A stretch of 64,000 nucleotides of DNA from Saccharum officinarum (taxonomy: Eukaryota; Streptophyta; Magnoliopsida; Poales; Poaceae), in assembly GCA_020631735.1 (NCBI GenBank), contig CM036159.1:17895511-17959510 (forward strand), written 5' to 3'. Shown here in pieces: positions 21,000 through 35,100 of the stretch. A program made the translations under genes and the position numbers. How positions within the stretch are numbered: the first letter of the stretch is position 1; each line of letters starts with the position of its first letter. The notes under the pieces are model-generated. The model made no database searches, had not been told where the DNA came from, and was given only the letters and a program-made list of their open reading frames with translations.

Positions 21000-22750
21000 T
21001 TTGCATGTTATATTCTGCCACGGTCGAGATCAGAGCAGGCTGCCATAGGCGCTTGCTTCCTTCAAGACAGCTGGCCCCATAACTTCTCTCGAAGCATGCT
21101 TTGCTATTCTCGACCTGCGTGAAATAGCTCGGCGAGTTTTGCGTCACTAGCAAGCATGTATTCCAGCTTTCTCTCACCTCAAGTCTGCATCTAACTAGCT
21201 CCAAACTACCCGCTGAGGACGCCCTAAACATGTGTTGTAGCTTAGCGGCGGAGGCAGGATTGACGGCAGGGAGGCTGCTTCCTCTTCTTCTTCCCACCCC
21301 TCCTTTCGTTCTTCCTCCTCAAATTTGTAGGGGAACTCTGTGGCAATCACGGTGGTACGGGGGACTCAAGCCCCCCCCCCTGCTGGCTCCGCCGCTGCTG
21401 CAGCTCAAAGGCTTTTGAAGCAGGCTCCTGTGTTTTTGAACTATCTAAGTCGTAGTTGTTTCTTAGATGTTACCAATTGAAAGTTAAGGCTCTTATGCAG
21501 GCGCTACATGATATGTCATCATTCTTCTCTCTTTAATGGGACTGTTTTAGGCCTTTGCATTGTACCTACCCTGATTTTTTGATGGGATTGTTTTAGGCGT
21601 TTTGATGGGACTGTTTTAGGCCTCCTTTAGGACTTTGAAAACGAACTGTTTCTATAAAATTCCTATACAGTTTGTGTTCCAAAGGGGCCCTTAAGTTTAA
21701 CATACAGTTGTCTAATTATTCTCAATTGTCACGGTCTTGCTGATGTCATTGCAAAAAGGAAAAGAACTTTTACAGATAAGAAATAAGAAATGATTTATGA
21801 GGGTTGTCAGCATGTTTCTCATATGGCGGCCATCACGTACCATGATAGGAAGCCTACGTGATAATGCACGAACGATCGGCAACAATATGCAACTTACAAA
21901 AGATCGCTGCAGCTTATTTGGCTGCGGCTGTGGGCTTGTGGCTGTTTCTAGTATTAGCTACAGTAGACAATAGCTTCTTTCTTGCAGCCACAGGTTGCAG
22001 CTGCGGCCTAAAAAGTTGCAGCAAGCAGTTTAGTATGATACATTGATACTCATTTGTTTGTTTTCCAATGTGGAACTTTCTACAGCACACATATTGCTGT
22101 CGCTAGCACTGACAAATTGTAAAACAAAGGGCTACAAACAAAAAATATAATGCCCAAACCGATTTGGAGCACACATTACAGCACTATAATTAAGACCATC
22201 AATCTGCTGACTGAAACTTTACAGTATCATTTACATTCTATACAAGAAAACCAAAAGCAAAGGGGTTCCCTGTTTTCCATTATGCTCGCCAGAAAACAAA
22301 TAGCGCGAGCACACACGCACGGTTATAAACTCAATCTCTGAAGAGAGTGAAGAGCACTCCAGTAAAAACTTCTGAAGCAGGCCACTCAAATCCAGTGTGA
22401 AGACAAAGAGAAGGAATTCCATAAGCTGGCATCAACCAAAACTGGTTTGACAAAGATGAGGATACCCGATCTGACCAATACACCATGCTACTCTGCACAT
22501 TCAGCAAAGCATATTGGAACAGGTTATTAGCAGGCAGCCACATTCATAACAAAGTTTTCCAAGTCCAAATTTTTTTTGGTGCATACACAAACCGCATCCT
22601 AAGGGCAGAACATGATAAATGGAGATGGATGTAGGTCTAGAACAAATGCCCTACTAGTTTAGGAACAGTTATTTAGTCACAGTAGCAATTATAGCAACAA
22701 TGCAGCGTTACAGTTTGAGTTTCATGGGGGTTTATTTATAGGTTAGGGGG
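21000..22750. other. intergenic region, no gene recognised
   Basis: No conserved reading frame is seen. A possible short inverted-repeat element lies at about 21235-21412 (AGCGGCGGAG-type ends, C-rich run at 21372). The part from about 22150 may belong to the 3' end of the minus-strand VPS39 transcript. This is not provable from sequence. Confidence 0.4.
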
Positions 22751-23163
22751 TGAGTAGAGCAACAGCCATTAGGTTAGGGGGTTATATAGACTTTTTCCTA
22801 AAGCCAGTCTTGGAAACTGAGATGAAACACCCTCTCAACTCATGGTTTCATATGCTAGTTACAGCATTAAATAGTGTATGGGTTAGGGAAAACAGCTACT
22901 GTATTCAAGGGCGCAACTATTTCCTTGTGATCTGATGTAGTGTATGGGTGTGTGAGAGAGAGAGTTTTGCAGTGTGGGTATATTGTATGGATTCTTTACC
23001 CTTTTTCCCTTAATACAGAAAAGATATGCACCTCTCCTGCTTGTTCGAGAAAAAAAAATCAGCCAAAGTCAGTTGCTCAGTCATCCATCATACTAGTGCA
23101 CAATTACCTCAATGTTGATTTATCAGTGTCCAAGTTCAAGGGTGTACCTGGATCATGGTCATA
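22751..23163 (-). other. probable 3' untranslated region of VPS39
   Basis: This lies immediately downstream of the VPS39 stop codon (23164-23166) on the minus strand. AT-rich, without coding potential. The transcript end is not determined. Confidence 0.4.
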
Positions 23164-26100
23164 TTATCTACGTTTCACAGAGTTTGCTCCTCTGACAGCC
23201 TTAATTTGCTGTGATTCTTTAAAGCAGACAAAATGCACCAAAGTCTGTCCATTTGGATAAATTGCAAAAGCACTATTTGCAACACGCTTATTGCAAAGAG
23301 AACACGTACTATCTCCATCAATCTTGACAACAGCTTGACACCGCTTATACAGATCCTCCTTGACCTGATAGATCAGTCAAGGATATAATAAGAATATTGA
23401 TTGCGCTACACAACAAATGTAGTAGATAAATGATAACAGTTACCAAATCATTGTTGATAGAAGCCTACTATAAATAAGCATGTAGATATAATACTCTCAT
23501 ATGGCATATATGATAAGAGAGATGGTGTACTTGACAAGAGATATTGAGCACATGACAAGATACAGCCATTAATCTTGCACATCTAACTTAATTGGCATTG
23601 TCTGTTTACATGTGCGCAAAATGACTAGCGTCATCATCATGCCATTTAACTTTGGAGATGCATACTAGAGTTGGAGGGTTATTACATAAAGGGGCAAATC
23701 TGCACAGCAAATCCTAAAGCCAGCATCTTTTATAGTAGCAGAGCACAGAGCTAGGAATATACCTTGACAACAAGAGTGAAAAAGCAACAGAATGTCAAGC
23801 TAACCTGCAAGTTTGCCCGGAAAATCAAGTTTTTGATAACCAAATAATTGCGCCGATGTTCACTAGAGTTCCGCAATAGTGGCTCAAGAAATGATACAAG
23901 ATCCTGCAAGTGTTCATATCACATAATTAGCATCTTGAGAAACCTCGGCAATGGATATTCTGAACGATGTCAAATTAAACAGGTGAAGCAATCAATAGTG
24001 GAATATAAGTATCAGAAACTGCAAAATTGTGTTCTTTTTTCTAAAAAAAAGGGCATAATTATGCCTATTGCAAGATCCTGAATAACAGCAGAGTATAATA
24101 AACAACAGACTTATGCCATGTATGCAAAAATTAGAAGAGTACTATATCAATACACCTTCCTTAGTAAACATGGAAAAAAATCATACAATAGACATGCTGC
24201 AAGTACAAGAAATCCTTGTTTAACCCTGTGTAAATTTTGGGTAGATGCAAGATCCTATGTTTAAATGTTGTTTATTGATGCCTTATTTATATATTTGTTT
24301 CTTGTTTCTTTCTTTTCCCTTCGTGTGGGTGGCACATGTTGGGTTTCAACTCTAGCTTACCCCAACTTGCTTGGGACTAAAAAGGCTTTGTTGTTGTTGA
24401 TGATGTACAATCCTCACTATTTCTTAGTTCACATAAGTGCATTACCGATATATTACATAGGGTCAGTACCATTAGCACAGTTCAATCATAAGTTCATAAC
24501 ACCAGGATTTCAACTGTAATTCACTCCATGCCATCCCGTGATGGCATTAAGGGATGACTCCCAAAATCTGGATGGCACGGAGTGAAGCAATTCAAATTTG
24601 GGCAGCATGTTGTAAAAGCAGACTTATTTGACAAATATTTAACAACAAACTTACTGCCACGTGCAGGTCCTAGGCGTATTACTGTTCACGCAAACAGTGC
24701 CCAAGCCTTCAAGCCCGTGGGGCTACCCGCTGATTGTTATCTTTAGTTAGCAATAGGAATTAGAAGATTGGATAGCAAGGATAAGATTAGTTCAGATTTG
24801 TTAGGGGTTTGTTACAGTAGAGATAAGATTATGATTAATTGTTGTTGTTGGGGCATCCCCTAGTAGCTCTATAGGAGCAGCAGCTGGCAACCATGATGGG
24901 CTAAGCAAGAAGATTATCAATCTAATAGGGTTGGTACCCTTCTATCCCTCTGCCTTTGTGGTGCACCGGCTGTCTATCGGCAAGGTCACACTGCTTGGGT
25001 TAGGGCCATCTAGATCAAGTTCGTGGCAACTGGTATCAGATTGTTCTGGTTCCGTTTCCATTGGTTCCCCAACTCAAGGAATCATCAACCTCTTAGCCAA
25101 TGTTGCTGACATCTCCATGACGCTACCAAAGCGATAAAGGACACGTTGGCACAGCTGCCAGCCTTCGCCAAGATGATGAGGGAGAGGGTGGAGCGTGAGT
25201 GCCAGGCGGCGGCGGCGGCGGGAGGCTAGAGGAAGCACCGTGTGGACTCTTGGCGAGATGCCAAGCACAGATGGCACGGATCTCCAACATTGCAGCATTG
25301 GGTGTTGCCACGACTTACCAACACTGGCAACGGTTCCTGTGAGTGTGCAGATTGTGCAGGCTGTATGTGCAGCAGAGGCAGAGCAGCAGCATGTTTCAGC
25401 CCTTGTTGCTATTATGCAGATGCTGCACGAGGCCATACAGCGGGGTGTGACTTGTCCTGCATGTCCAAGTGGACACAGCTGCCGTTCTTTGTAGCGGGAA
25501 GGGATTTCTACAACATGTTGTGGCGTTCTCATGGTCCAGAGACTCACTGCCATGGGGCCATTGAGGGCTCTCACCATGGCCACCACCATAGCTTGAGAAT
25601 GAGCTGTGTTTGAAGGAGGGAGGAAAAGGAGCTGGGTGTGCAGCTGATGCGCTGCCTCTCCTTCAACCATCAAGGATGGCACTTCTCTTGGTTCCATCAG
25701 AGGACATTGATGTTAGGGGAGTGGGGCAGAACACGAACAGCAGCAGCAGAACCATCCCTGTCTTGAGTATGGCTGAAGCTGCTACTCTTCCAGGAGATGG
25801 AGGTGCTGTTCCTTCCTCAAGTAAGGGCAGTGTACGTCCTCTCATTGCCGTGGCAACGCAAACACCGTCAAAAGGAACAGGGTTCCAGAGCCCTTCCCAG
25901 TCATCAACATGGGGCCAACTTGGGCTTCAACCGTGGCCACCACCAGCTCGAGGACAAGCAGTGTCAAAGGATGGATGGAGTTGTGACGCGAACAGCAATC
26001 TAGGCTTCTAGCCCGTGGGGCAAGATTGGATAGAAAGGATAAGGTTAGTTCAGATTCATTAGGGGTTTGTTACTGGTAGAGATAAAATTAGGTTTGATCT

Positions 26101-29100
26101 GTAACATCTGCTAGGGCCATGCCAAGTAGCTCTATAAAAGGAGCAGCTAACAACCATTATGTGGTAAGCAGCAAGAAGAATATCAATCAATTAGGATTAG
26201 TGCCCTTCTATCCCTGCCTCTGTGGTGCAGCAGCCGCCTATCAGTGAGGTCATGCTGCTTAGGTTAGGGCCATATAGATCAAGGTTCGTGATGCTTACAT
26301 ATTTATTCTAGAAGTATGCATGATCAAAAGATATCTTTCACACATAGTATACCAGGGAAAAAAATACCTGGAGTTTAGTGTCTCTTGGTAACAGCCTAAG
26401 AGCCTGAGCACCATTTATTCTGTCCCACCGTTGGCTTAACAGTTCCAGTGCTTCATTTAACATTATAGGGCCTCCGTCATTTACATCATTTACATCATCT
26501 CCATCACCATCACTTCGGCCACTATCTGTTCCGCTGGGGCTAAAGCGTATGTCATCAGCCCCCTCAATCTCAACGACCTTCTTACCTATGCGCCCCCCTT
26601 TGAGTTTAGTAGCACTAGCCTTTTGGATTCCAGCGTATTGTGATGCAACTGGAATAATTTTCTGCTCAAATTCCTTTTCAGCTTTTCTTGGGTTCAGATA
26701 GATTTGTAGAAGATTAAAATAGATATTTGACTTGGATGGTTGTTGTTCTCTTTCCTCGTAAACACGGTCACAATATGCAACTGCTCGCTCTGGCATCTGG
26801 AGCTGCAGTGGTACAAAAGATATTTTTGGTAACCTAAAAAATAATATTTAACCAGAACTCAACAATGACAATGGATCAAGGCACACAAAAGCAACAATAC
26901 CTTGTGAACATAGAGAGAGAGCGCTCTAAGGTGTTGATTTATTTTCCCATACAATATAGCACGCTCCTCAAAAAGAGCGTCCTGGGGAAGGCGTTTAAGA
27001 AGTAAGTCTGTATTGTAACCTGAATTGCTCTCCAATGTAGATATTAACTTCTTCCGAGTTGGGGAATATGTTCTCTCTGTCCAGTTTCCCTCTTCCTTCA
27101 GAATCTTGTACCAGTCTAAAACTTCAGAAAGGTACAGTTGCACCTTCAGATCAGAAGGTCCACATGTCAGAACATTAATCCATGCATTAATTATACTGTG
27201 AACTTTGTATGATCAGGTTAAGGAAACAAAATCATCTAATCAGCATAAAATGAATTGATTAAATATGAATTTTCCAACATACTAACACCATAACAATTGA
27301 AACTGTACATACCAGCTCGTTTTGCAGATTAGGGTTGATCCCAGTATCATTCATTGAGAGCATTAGTTCTAAGTACGTTGACTGCAAATTTGGAGCATGC
27401 TGCTTCAGATATGAATTTACCAAATCTGCTGGAACATTTTCAGACAAAAAGAGCTGAATAGTCTCTGATGGGTTGCGCTCAAGGACGTACAAGGAAGACT
27501 CCAAAACCAGCATTGGGTCAGATCTACAAAGGGGCTGGAAATGAAAATGAAATCTCGAATCAGTCATATAAAAGTATAATAATGTAGCAGGAAGCAAAAT
27601 GATTTCAAGATATCAAGGCAAAGATCCAAATGATAACCTTTAAAAGATATCAGGAGATACAATAGAAAAGCATCACTATGCAACCAGTTTACTAATACTA
27701 ACAAGCAATTGTCAGAGGGCAACAAAAACATGAAACAGGACATGACAGTATATTGGAATAAGCAATTATATGTGATCCTACCATATATATCAAATAAACT
27801 TTCAAGTATATAAACTGTTTGGCCTACTGATCTAAGAGTCATCATGCAGTTGGATATAACCACAAAAGTATGCACAGAGAAACTAGTAAACATGTGTCGC
27901 ACTTTGAATTTAATGGTGCCTTGAAATTTAACATGTTAACTTATCAAAATAACAGCATATTTATACATGAACCCATCTAGCTTGTAGAAACAGTTGTTAT
28001 GCAGACAAATAGAACACCATGTAGCAAGGGATATAAGATATTTGCGGATCATTTGAGCTACATGTGAGCAAAGGACATAGAAATAATACCCTGAGATATT
28101 CAAGTATCATTTGAGGGTTAAATTTTTTATTAAAATCTGTATTCTCCATCTCAGATTTTGATTCTTCAACTAACTGATTGAGTAGTCGGAGAGCTTCACG
28201 GTGCATTTCATTGCTTTTATAGAGTTCAAGTAAAACCATATATTCGCTCCTTTCCTTCAAAAACTCTTCGCATATTTTCAGGTCACAATAATTGAGTCCT
28301 TTCAACAACTCTATTGCCCCTGATGACTGCCCAGTAAGAATAAGAGCTTGAAGCAGAGAAGTATCCAGTACAGTTGCCATTTCTCTAGCAATAGAGCTTG
28401 TATGTGTCTGAGCTCGTTTCTGAAAATAAAAGAAATAAAGTATGACTATTATGGATCAAACTCATTGGTAAATAATTGATATATTCTTAAATTTGCAACC
28501 ATCTCCACAATTGAAAGACACCATGCACACTAACAAGTATACAGTGTCTCAGAAAATTTTGGATGCAGTATTCTGATTCATGACCAAAATCTACAGCTAT
28601 ATTCCATTTCTTACCAGAAATGCAATTCATTATGAACCAAGTCCCATGATAATTGGAAGTTTCCCAGTTTCTAGCTCAGGTTATCATATGTCCATAATAT
28701 TTGGGTGTATCCCAGTTTAACTCCTACATAAACGAAACCATAGACCCGCTTACTTTCTTCGATTCTAAATTTACGCTGGCCTAACTGCATAAGACACTGA
28801 ATCACCCATAGAGTTCAACAAAACAATCTAGAGACCAAGGAATGGAACTTCCAGACTTCTGTTAAAATAAGAGAGAAAATAATTTTCTGTCTAGGGATCC
28901 TAAAATGAATTTGGTTGTAGAAAAGGCAAGCTGCAGTACCAAGGTCAATAAACAAATAGCATTGAAGCAAACACTGATTCTAGTGTCAAGAATCATTCTG
29001 AGTCTCAAATAAATATGAAATGGGATATACTTATACTCCAAAAATCAGGTAATATTAATTTCTAATCAGTTCCAAGTTTGTTCTACTTTGTATATATTAT

Positions 29101-32100
29101 AAAAAAAAACGTGAACCGCAGGGGGTAAGACGGCCCTCAGGCATTGCATTAAGAAGACGACTTGAGAAAACCCCCGAAACCCTGCCCCACCCATACACAA
29201 TGGCATCGTAGCCCATGTGAGAATGACCACAGCCAGGGCCGGGCCTTAGACCTGTGCTTTGGCGTGGGATAGACGAGGAGATTTTTTTTTAACCCCAGCC
29301 TGAAAAAACGCTCCCACGGGGAGTCGAACGAACCCAGGACCTGGAGTGCTACTCAAGCCACCTAACCAACTCAGCTAGAGACCCTATCGCTTTTGTTATA
29401 TATTAGTTTCTGATCCATGCAATTCCACATCTGTCACCAATTTCTACTAGTTAGATTTGCAGCAAGACCAAAACAGAACCTGAAAAGTCGCTACCTTGCT
29501 CAGCTTCTTTGGCTTATATGGCTCAGATAATTTTAAGCTGTGGTGAACAGCTCCAGAGACCACCTCCTCTGTTACTTCAGCCGTCGCTCTCTCAATTATT
29601 CCACTTCTTTTCTTCTGCAAATACTTCACAAGAGCAGCTAGAGTATTGTGACTCATTTTCTTTACCTCCAATGGAGATTTATCATCTGGTTCATGAAGCT
29701 GTAAAGAGTATGATTCCATCTCATCTGTCACATCAGAGGATTCCCTTGCTAATTCTGGCATGTCCAGCAGCTTGTCATGTTCACCTATAATATTTGTTTG
29801 AGGCAGAACGATAGATGGATACAGAGATAACACATAAGTAATGTCCACATGTGAATCTGAAAACTGTTCCATTGCCTCCTCATAGCTCCCACTATCAAAC
29901 AAAAAGTGTCCATATCTAATTCATAAAATCAAAAGGAATAAAGGATAAGATATCACTTAATTAGGTTCATAGAATCAAATGCAACAACAACAACAACAAC
30001 AACATAGCCTTTTGTCCCAAGCAAGTTGGGGTAGGCTAGAGATGAAACCCAAAAGAGACGAGAAACAGGGAGACACATAAAGGGACATAAAGGGCACAAG
30101 ACAAAAGAGGTCACGGTTCAGGCACGTTGATTGCTAATCTCCAAGCGCTCCTGTCCATAGCTAAATCCTTGGGGATATTCCACTCCTTAAGATCTCTCTT
30201 AACGGACTCGTCCCAAGTTAGTTTAGGTCGACCTCTACCGCTCTTTACATTATCGGCCCGCTTTAGAACTCCACTACGCACCGGCGCCTCAGGAGGCCTC
30301 CGTTGGACATGTCCAAACCATCTCAACCGATGTTGAATCAATTTCTCCTCAATTGGTGCCACCCCAACCCTATCCCGAATATCGTCGTTCCGTACTCTAT
30401 CCCTCCTTGTGTGCTCACAACACCAACGCAACATACGCATCTCCGCTACACTCAATTGATGGACATGTCGCCTTTTTGTAGGCCAACACTCAGCACCATA
30501 TAACATCGCCGGACGAAACGCCGTCCTATAGAACTTACCTTTCAGCTTCTGAGGCACCCTTTTGTCACAGAGAACGCCAGAAGCTTGACGCCATTTCAAC
30601 CAGCCGGCTGAAATTCTATGCCTAACATCTTCATCAATGTCTCCATCCTTTTGTAGCATCGACCCTAAATACCGAAAAGTATCCTTCTTGGCCACCACTT
30701 GCCCATCGAGGCTAACGTCTCCCTCCTCGTGCCTAGTCGCGCTGAAATCGCACCTCATGTACTCGGTCTTAGTCCTACTAAGTCTGAACCCTTTCGACTC
30801 TAACGTGTGCCTCCATAGTTCTAACTTCCTATTAACCCCCGCCCTACTGTCGTCAACTAGCACCACATCATCAGCAAAGAGCATACACCAAGGGATATCA
30901 CCTTGTATGTCCCTTGTGACCTCATCCATCACCAAAGCAAATAAATAAGGGCTCAAAGCTGACCCCTGATGCAGTCCTATTTTAATTGGAAAGTCGCTGG
31001 TGTCGCCATCACATGTTCGGACAAACGTCACCACATCCCTGTACATATCCTTGATGAGGGTAACGTACTTAGTTGGGACTTTGTGCTTTTCCATAGAATC
31101 AAATGCATACTAACAAAATAATATGACGTTGGCTTGAAGTAGATTTGGTGAATTAGTAGCTGAGATTAACGAGGAATTTCCTTTGAAACAGACAGCATTT
31201 TAATTTTTCAACCACCGTTCATAATTGTTCACTTTGATTTGGTATAGTCTACAGAAATGCAAAGACCTAAAGAATATGCACCAAAATTGAGAATTTATGT
31301 TGACAGAAAGCTTCAGGTTTCAGCCATATTTTTCTGAGGATGGGAAGAACTTTCAGTTCTCATAAGCTATAATTTAAGTCCATCCAGTTTAATATATTAG
31401 TCAAATTTCTACAATTGTATTAAACTACACTGAATTTCTGTCTAGTTAGCATGGTATATATTGCTGATGCTGCATACCAGCCATATACTAAAGTAAAATA
31501 ATACGCAAATTTACTTACCTAGGTGTACATGAGTGCATTAACTCTTTCAAAAGATTTTTTTATCTTTTACATTTCTCGCATTACTTGGCATACATCAACC
31601 CTACTATGTTCTATTGAACATCTCAAATTACACAAAACATGTGAACCCCTCCCACACAAAAAAATATATATCATGCTGTTCTATACTAGTCAGATGAGAA
31701 GATACATGTCTGGGGAGTTAAAAAAATATTATTAGAAGTGTATAGACAAAGATATGGATTCATTTATTGAGTGCCAAGTATTGGCTGGTAGAATGTTCAT
31801 GGAAAATGCAGAGTATCATGCTCTGAAGGGCTTCAAATAGCTTGACGAAAGAGGAAAAGGATACATAGTAACTTGTACTATGTAGTGATAAAATATAGAA
31901 TTATTGTGGCCTTTCTTTTCTAATGTAGAATCCGAAGATACCTTATGTCACTAGATTCCAAATCAGTATTATTGTAGGCTTTCTTTTCAACTGTAAAAAT
32001 ACAAACATACCTTATGTGTATTGAGCTTTCCTTTGCAGCTCGTAAATTTGAATCCTCTGGTGGAAGTAGCTTACACAATGCTAGCGCCTCCTCAAATTCT

Positions 32101-35100
32101 CCAGAAGCGGTCAATTGCACTATCTGTAGAGCAAATATGTAAAAGGGGGCGCGTTAAAGAACTAATGCTGCTAACAATCACCAAAATAATCGAGATGGAT
32201 AATTTAACATTTACTTGAATTTTCAAATAAAATAGCATTCATTAGAAATATTAAAGGCCTCAACACAATATAATCTACTGGTTAAAATTTGAGATGGCCT
32301 ATGAACAGAAAAGAGGTACAAACGTAGCTACTGTCCTATGGTTTTATAGATGTTGCAGTTGGCATATTTTATATACAGAGTTACAAAATTTAATTTAATT
32401 TAAATTGCAATTTGTTTGCTGTAAATCATTCATAAATTTGTCATTAGTATTGGAAAAAGGAGGAGTGATTACATCAAAATTGTCCCACAAATAGAGTTGT
32501 AACATGAACATTCTCAAAAGAAATGAGAGGAAAGGTAAAACCATAACAAAAATAAGCATGATAAAAAGGACCATGTACTATATCTGTTAAAACATATATC
32601 AATGTTTAACTGATCTTAAAATATCTTATAATTGGTTGCCAGCCACTAACAGTCTAACAGAGTAATTAAAACAATTGTATTTAACCAGGGATGGACAAAA
32701 TGATAAAGACGGAACACGAACCCAAATATGGCACCAACACAATCATCATAATTAATAAACTGGACTAGAATACCTGAGCGCCAATAGGAACGGGCAACAA
32801 ACAATGAACAGAGTTAGATAGCGCAGCAAGTATACAGTTGTCAGTCTGGACAAGCTTTTGAACATCACGTAGCACAACTGTCTGAACCAATGCATTGGGG
32901 CCCTAAGAGAGCGTATCTGAAATAGTATCAAGTCATGAAACTTATTACTATGATACTATAATCACCACTAAATATACCAGATAGGTAGATAGTAATCACT
33001 CACCTCAACATGCCGTGGCAGGCGTGCCACAGCATATGGTCTATGTATAACTACAGAAGCTGGTGTATCTGACCAAATTATTCTGCCGTCTTGAATAAGT
33101 TTGCCATTTTGATCAACGAATACCCCAATGTTATCCTAAATAAACATACAGTAATATAAAAAACTAACTAAAACTAAATAAGAAAGAAAACAGGAATTCT
33201 TCAAGAAGCTAGTTAAGTGTTGGGAATCTCAATGGCTTCAAAAGAGATTCATACAAAAACTATTTCATTCTGTATCATAGTTGCACTGATATATTGGAAA
33301 ATTTTCTCACTAGTAGCAATGCTATCTTAGTACATGAAAGCTAAGGGTCTTACATCAACTTTGACATAAACATTTCAGAATTTCACAAGATAAGATTCCT
33401 CTGTCCTTAAATTAGAAAATGGAAATAAGAACATTGTTAGAACATCTGCTACTCTTCTCGTAAAGCATAGAATGATTTGAGGCGAAAAAGATCTGCCATC
33501 TAACAGATTTATGAAATGGAACAGGAATTGGACACAGCATCACGAAATTGAAGTATTATACCTTGCCAAGGATCAGTTCCCCAGTAGGAAGAGGCACAAC
33601 TAAAGGAGGAGCGATCCTCCCAGAAGAAAACACTTCTGTTAGTGCCCCGGTCATGCTATTTATTATCATATATTCCCGCCTGATTCCAAGACATATGTTA
33701 TCACCACACCAGGCCATTGATTTCAAAATATCTGGCACTCCAAATTCCTTCACTTCAACAAATTCTCGCCCACCTGACAAACAGAGACATGTCAGAGTGA
33801 TATCATTGAAATAACCAAATCCCATAGTCTAGAACATCTCTTATCTTTGATTCTTTGTCAGCTTACGTTTGCTATACAACCTTACATAATTCCATTAACA
33901 GGGACCATATGGAACTAACATTTTAATACCGGCACAAAGCAACCTCTATTCTTATATTGATACATCGAATGTTTGTAACCAAACATATGTATTGTTCTCT
34001 GCCTGCACTTGGGACAACACCTAGATTTTTCTCTTGATTGTTTTTTTTTGTACAGGCCATTTACCTACCATTAGTTTCAAGAAAATGAAGTCTACCACGT
34101 CAGAAGCTTTCTCAAATTACAAAAATTACAAATGTGGATGCAGTCACACATTGCCGGCCAGAAAAAAAGTTTTGAAAGAGATGGATTTCCATGAAACATA
34201 TTCTGTTGTCACAATTATGAAAGGCACACGTTTTAATAAGGTGGAACGGGGAAACCATACCTATTGAAGAACTAGATCAGGCTAAGCATAGATAATACCA
34301 ATGCCACTAAATCTAAAAAATAATAATTTCAACAACAGTGTACCAGGGTTTTAATGGGCTCAGCATGTAGGCGCATGAAGACTGACTAGAGATGAAAAGA
34401 GTTACTTAATATTACCATGGTATATCTCTGAAGAGAAAATTTGACCGATCAATGTGAAGTTCAAAACTCTCAATACAGTTTTTAAACTTAAAAAGATTCA
34501 CTAACTGAATTCCTACAGTGTTGCATCACTAAAACTGCAACTACTCAATTTTGTGCCAGTTTTATACCTCTTTAAGTAAACACAATCGATCTGACATTCG
34601 CACTCCACAACCCAACATATTCCCACTTCCAATCCTCCAATTCGAATTCTACCAAACCTAAACCGATCGCATGGTCAACCCCATGGGAGAAAAAACAAAC
34701 TAGAATCACAGTAGTAACAAACAGATGGCAATGCAAATGAGTTCTCACTGTCGAGGCGGAAGACGGTCAGTCGCTTCTGTCGACCGACGGCAAGGAAGCC
34801 CCGCCGCTCGTCCCAGGCAAAGACGTTGGCCCCCTTTGTCTTGCTAGAGACGACGGCGACGGTCTCCAGCCCGGGGAAGCGGTGGAGCGCGACCCACTCG
34901 GAGAGCGAGATCAGGAGGTCGCGGCTGGCGCTGACCTCCATGGCTAAGGGCGGGCGCCGCCAGAACCGCGGCTCCTGCCGCTCGAGCGCGTAGGGGCCGT
35001 CCCACCGGATCTCGCCGCCGCTGTCGGAGGAGGGGGAAGGAGCGGAGTAGATGCGCAGGGAGCAATCGGAGCCCCAGAGGAAGCCTTCGGTGTCGGAAAC

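Larger units (their letters stand above)
24683..26292 (+). mobile_element. TRIM-like short LTR retrotransposon in VPS39 intron 10
   Basis: Direct repeats at 24683-25028 and 25982-26290 share AGCCCGTGGGGC, GTTAGTTCAGATT, TAGCTCTATA and TTAGGGCCAT blocks and differ by an extra ~40 bp in the left copy. A primer-binding site TGGTATCAGA (initiator Met tRNA complement) starts two bases after the left LTR. The ~950-bp internal region has no gag or pol match and is rich in CAG/GCAG words. The left flank ATTAC and right flank CTTAC suggest a decayed 5-bp duplication. The right LTR keeps a CTATAAAAGG promoter motif. It lies antisense to VPS39. Confidence 0.8.

Noticed and set aside
25074..25697. 207-codon minus-strand frame in VPS39 intron 10 as a gene
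   Set aside because: It spans the interior of a TRIM-like element, starts in its body and runs to its 5' LTR, and shows no family resemblance.
29320..29378. tRNA gene suggested by A and B boxes
   Set aside because: Box spacing and sequence fit a tRNA-derived SINE head. There is no acceptor-stem closure, and a SINE body with T tail follows.
30127..30948. Plus-strand open frames opposite the RTE reverse transcriptase
   Set aside because: They are antisense shadows of the intact minus-strand reverse transcriptase frame and show no domain of their own.
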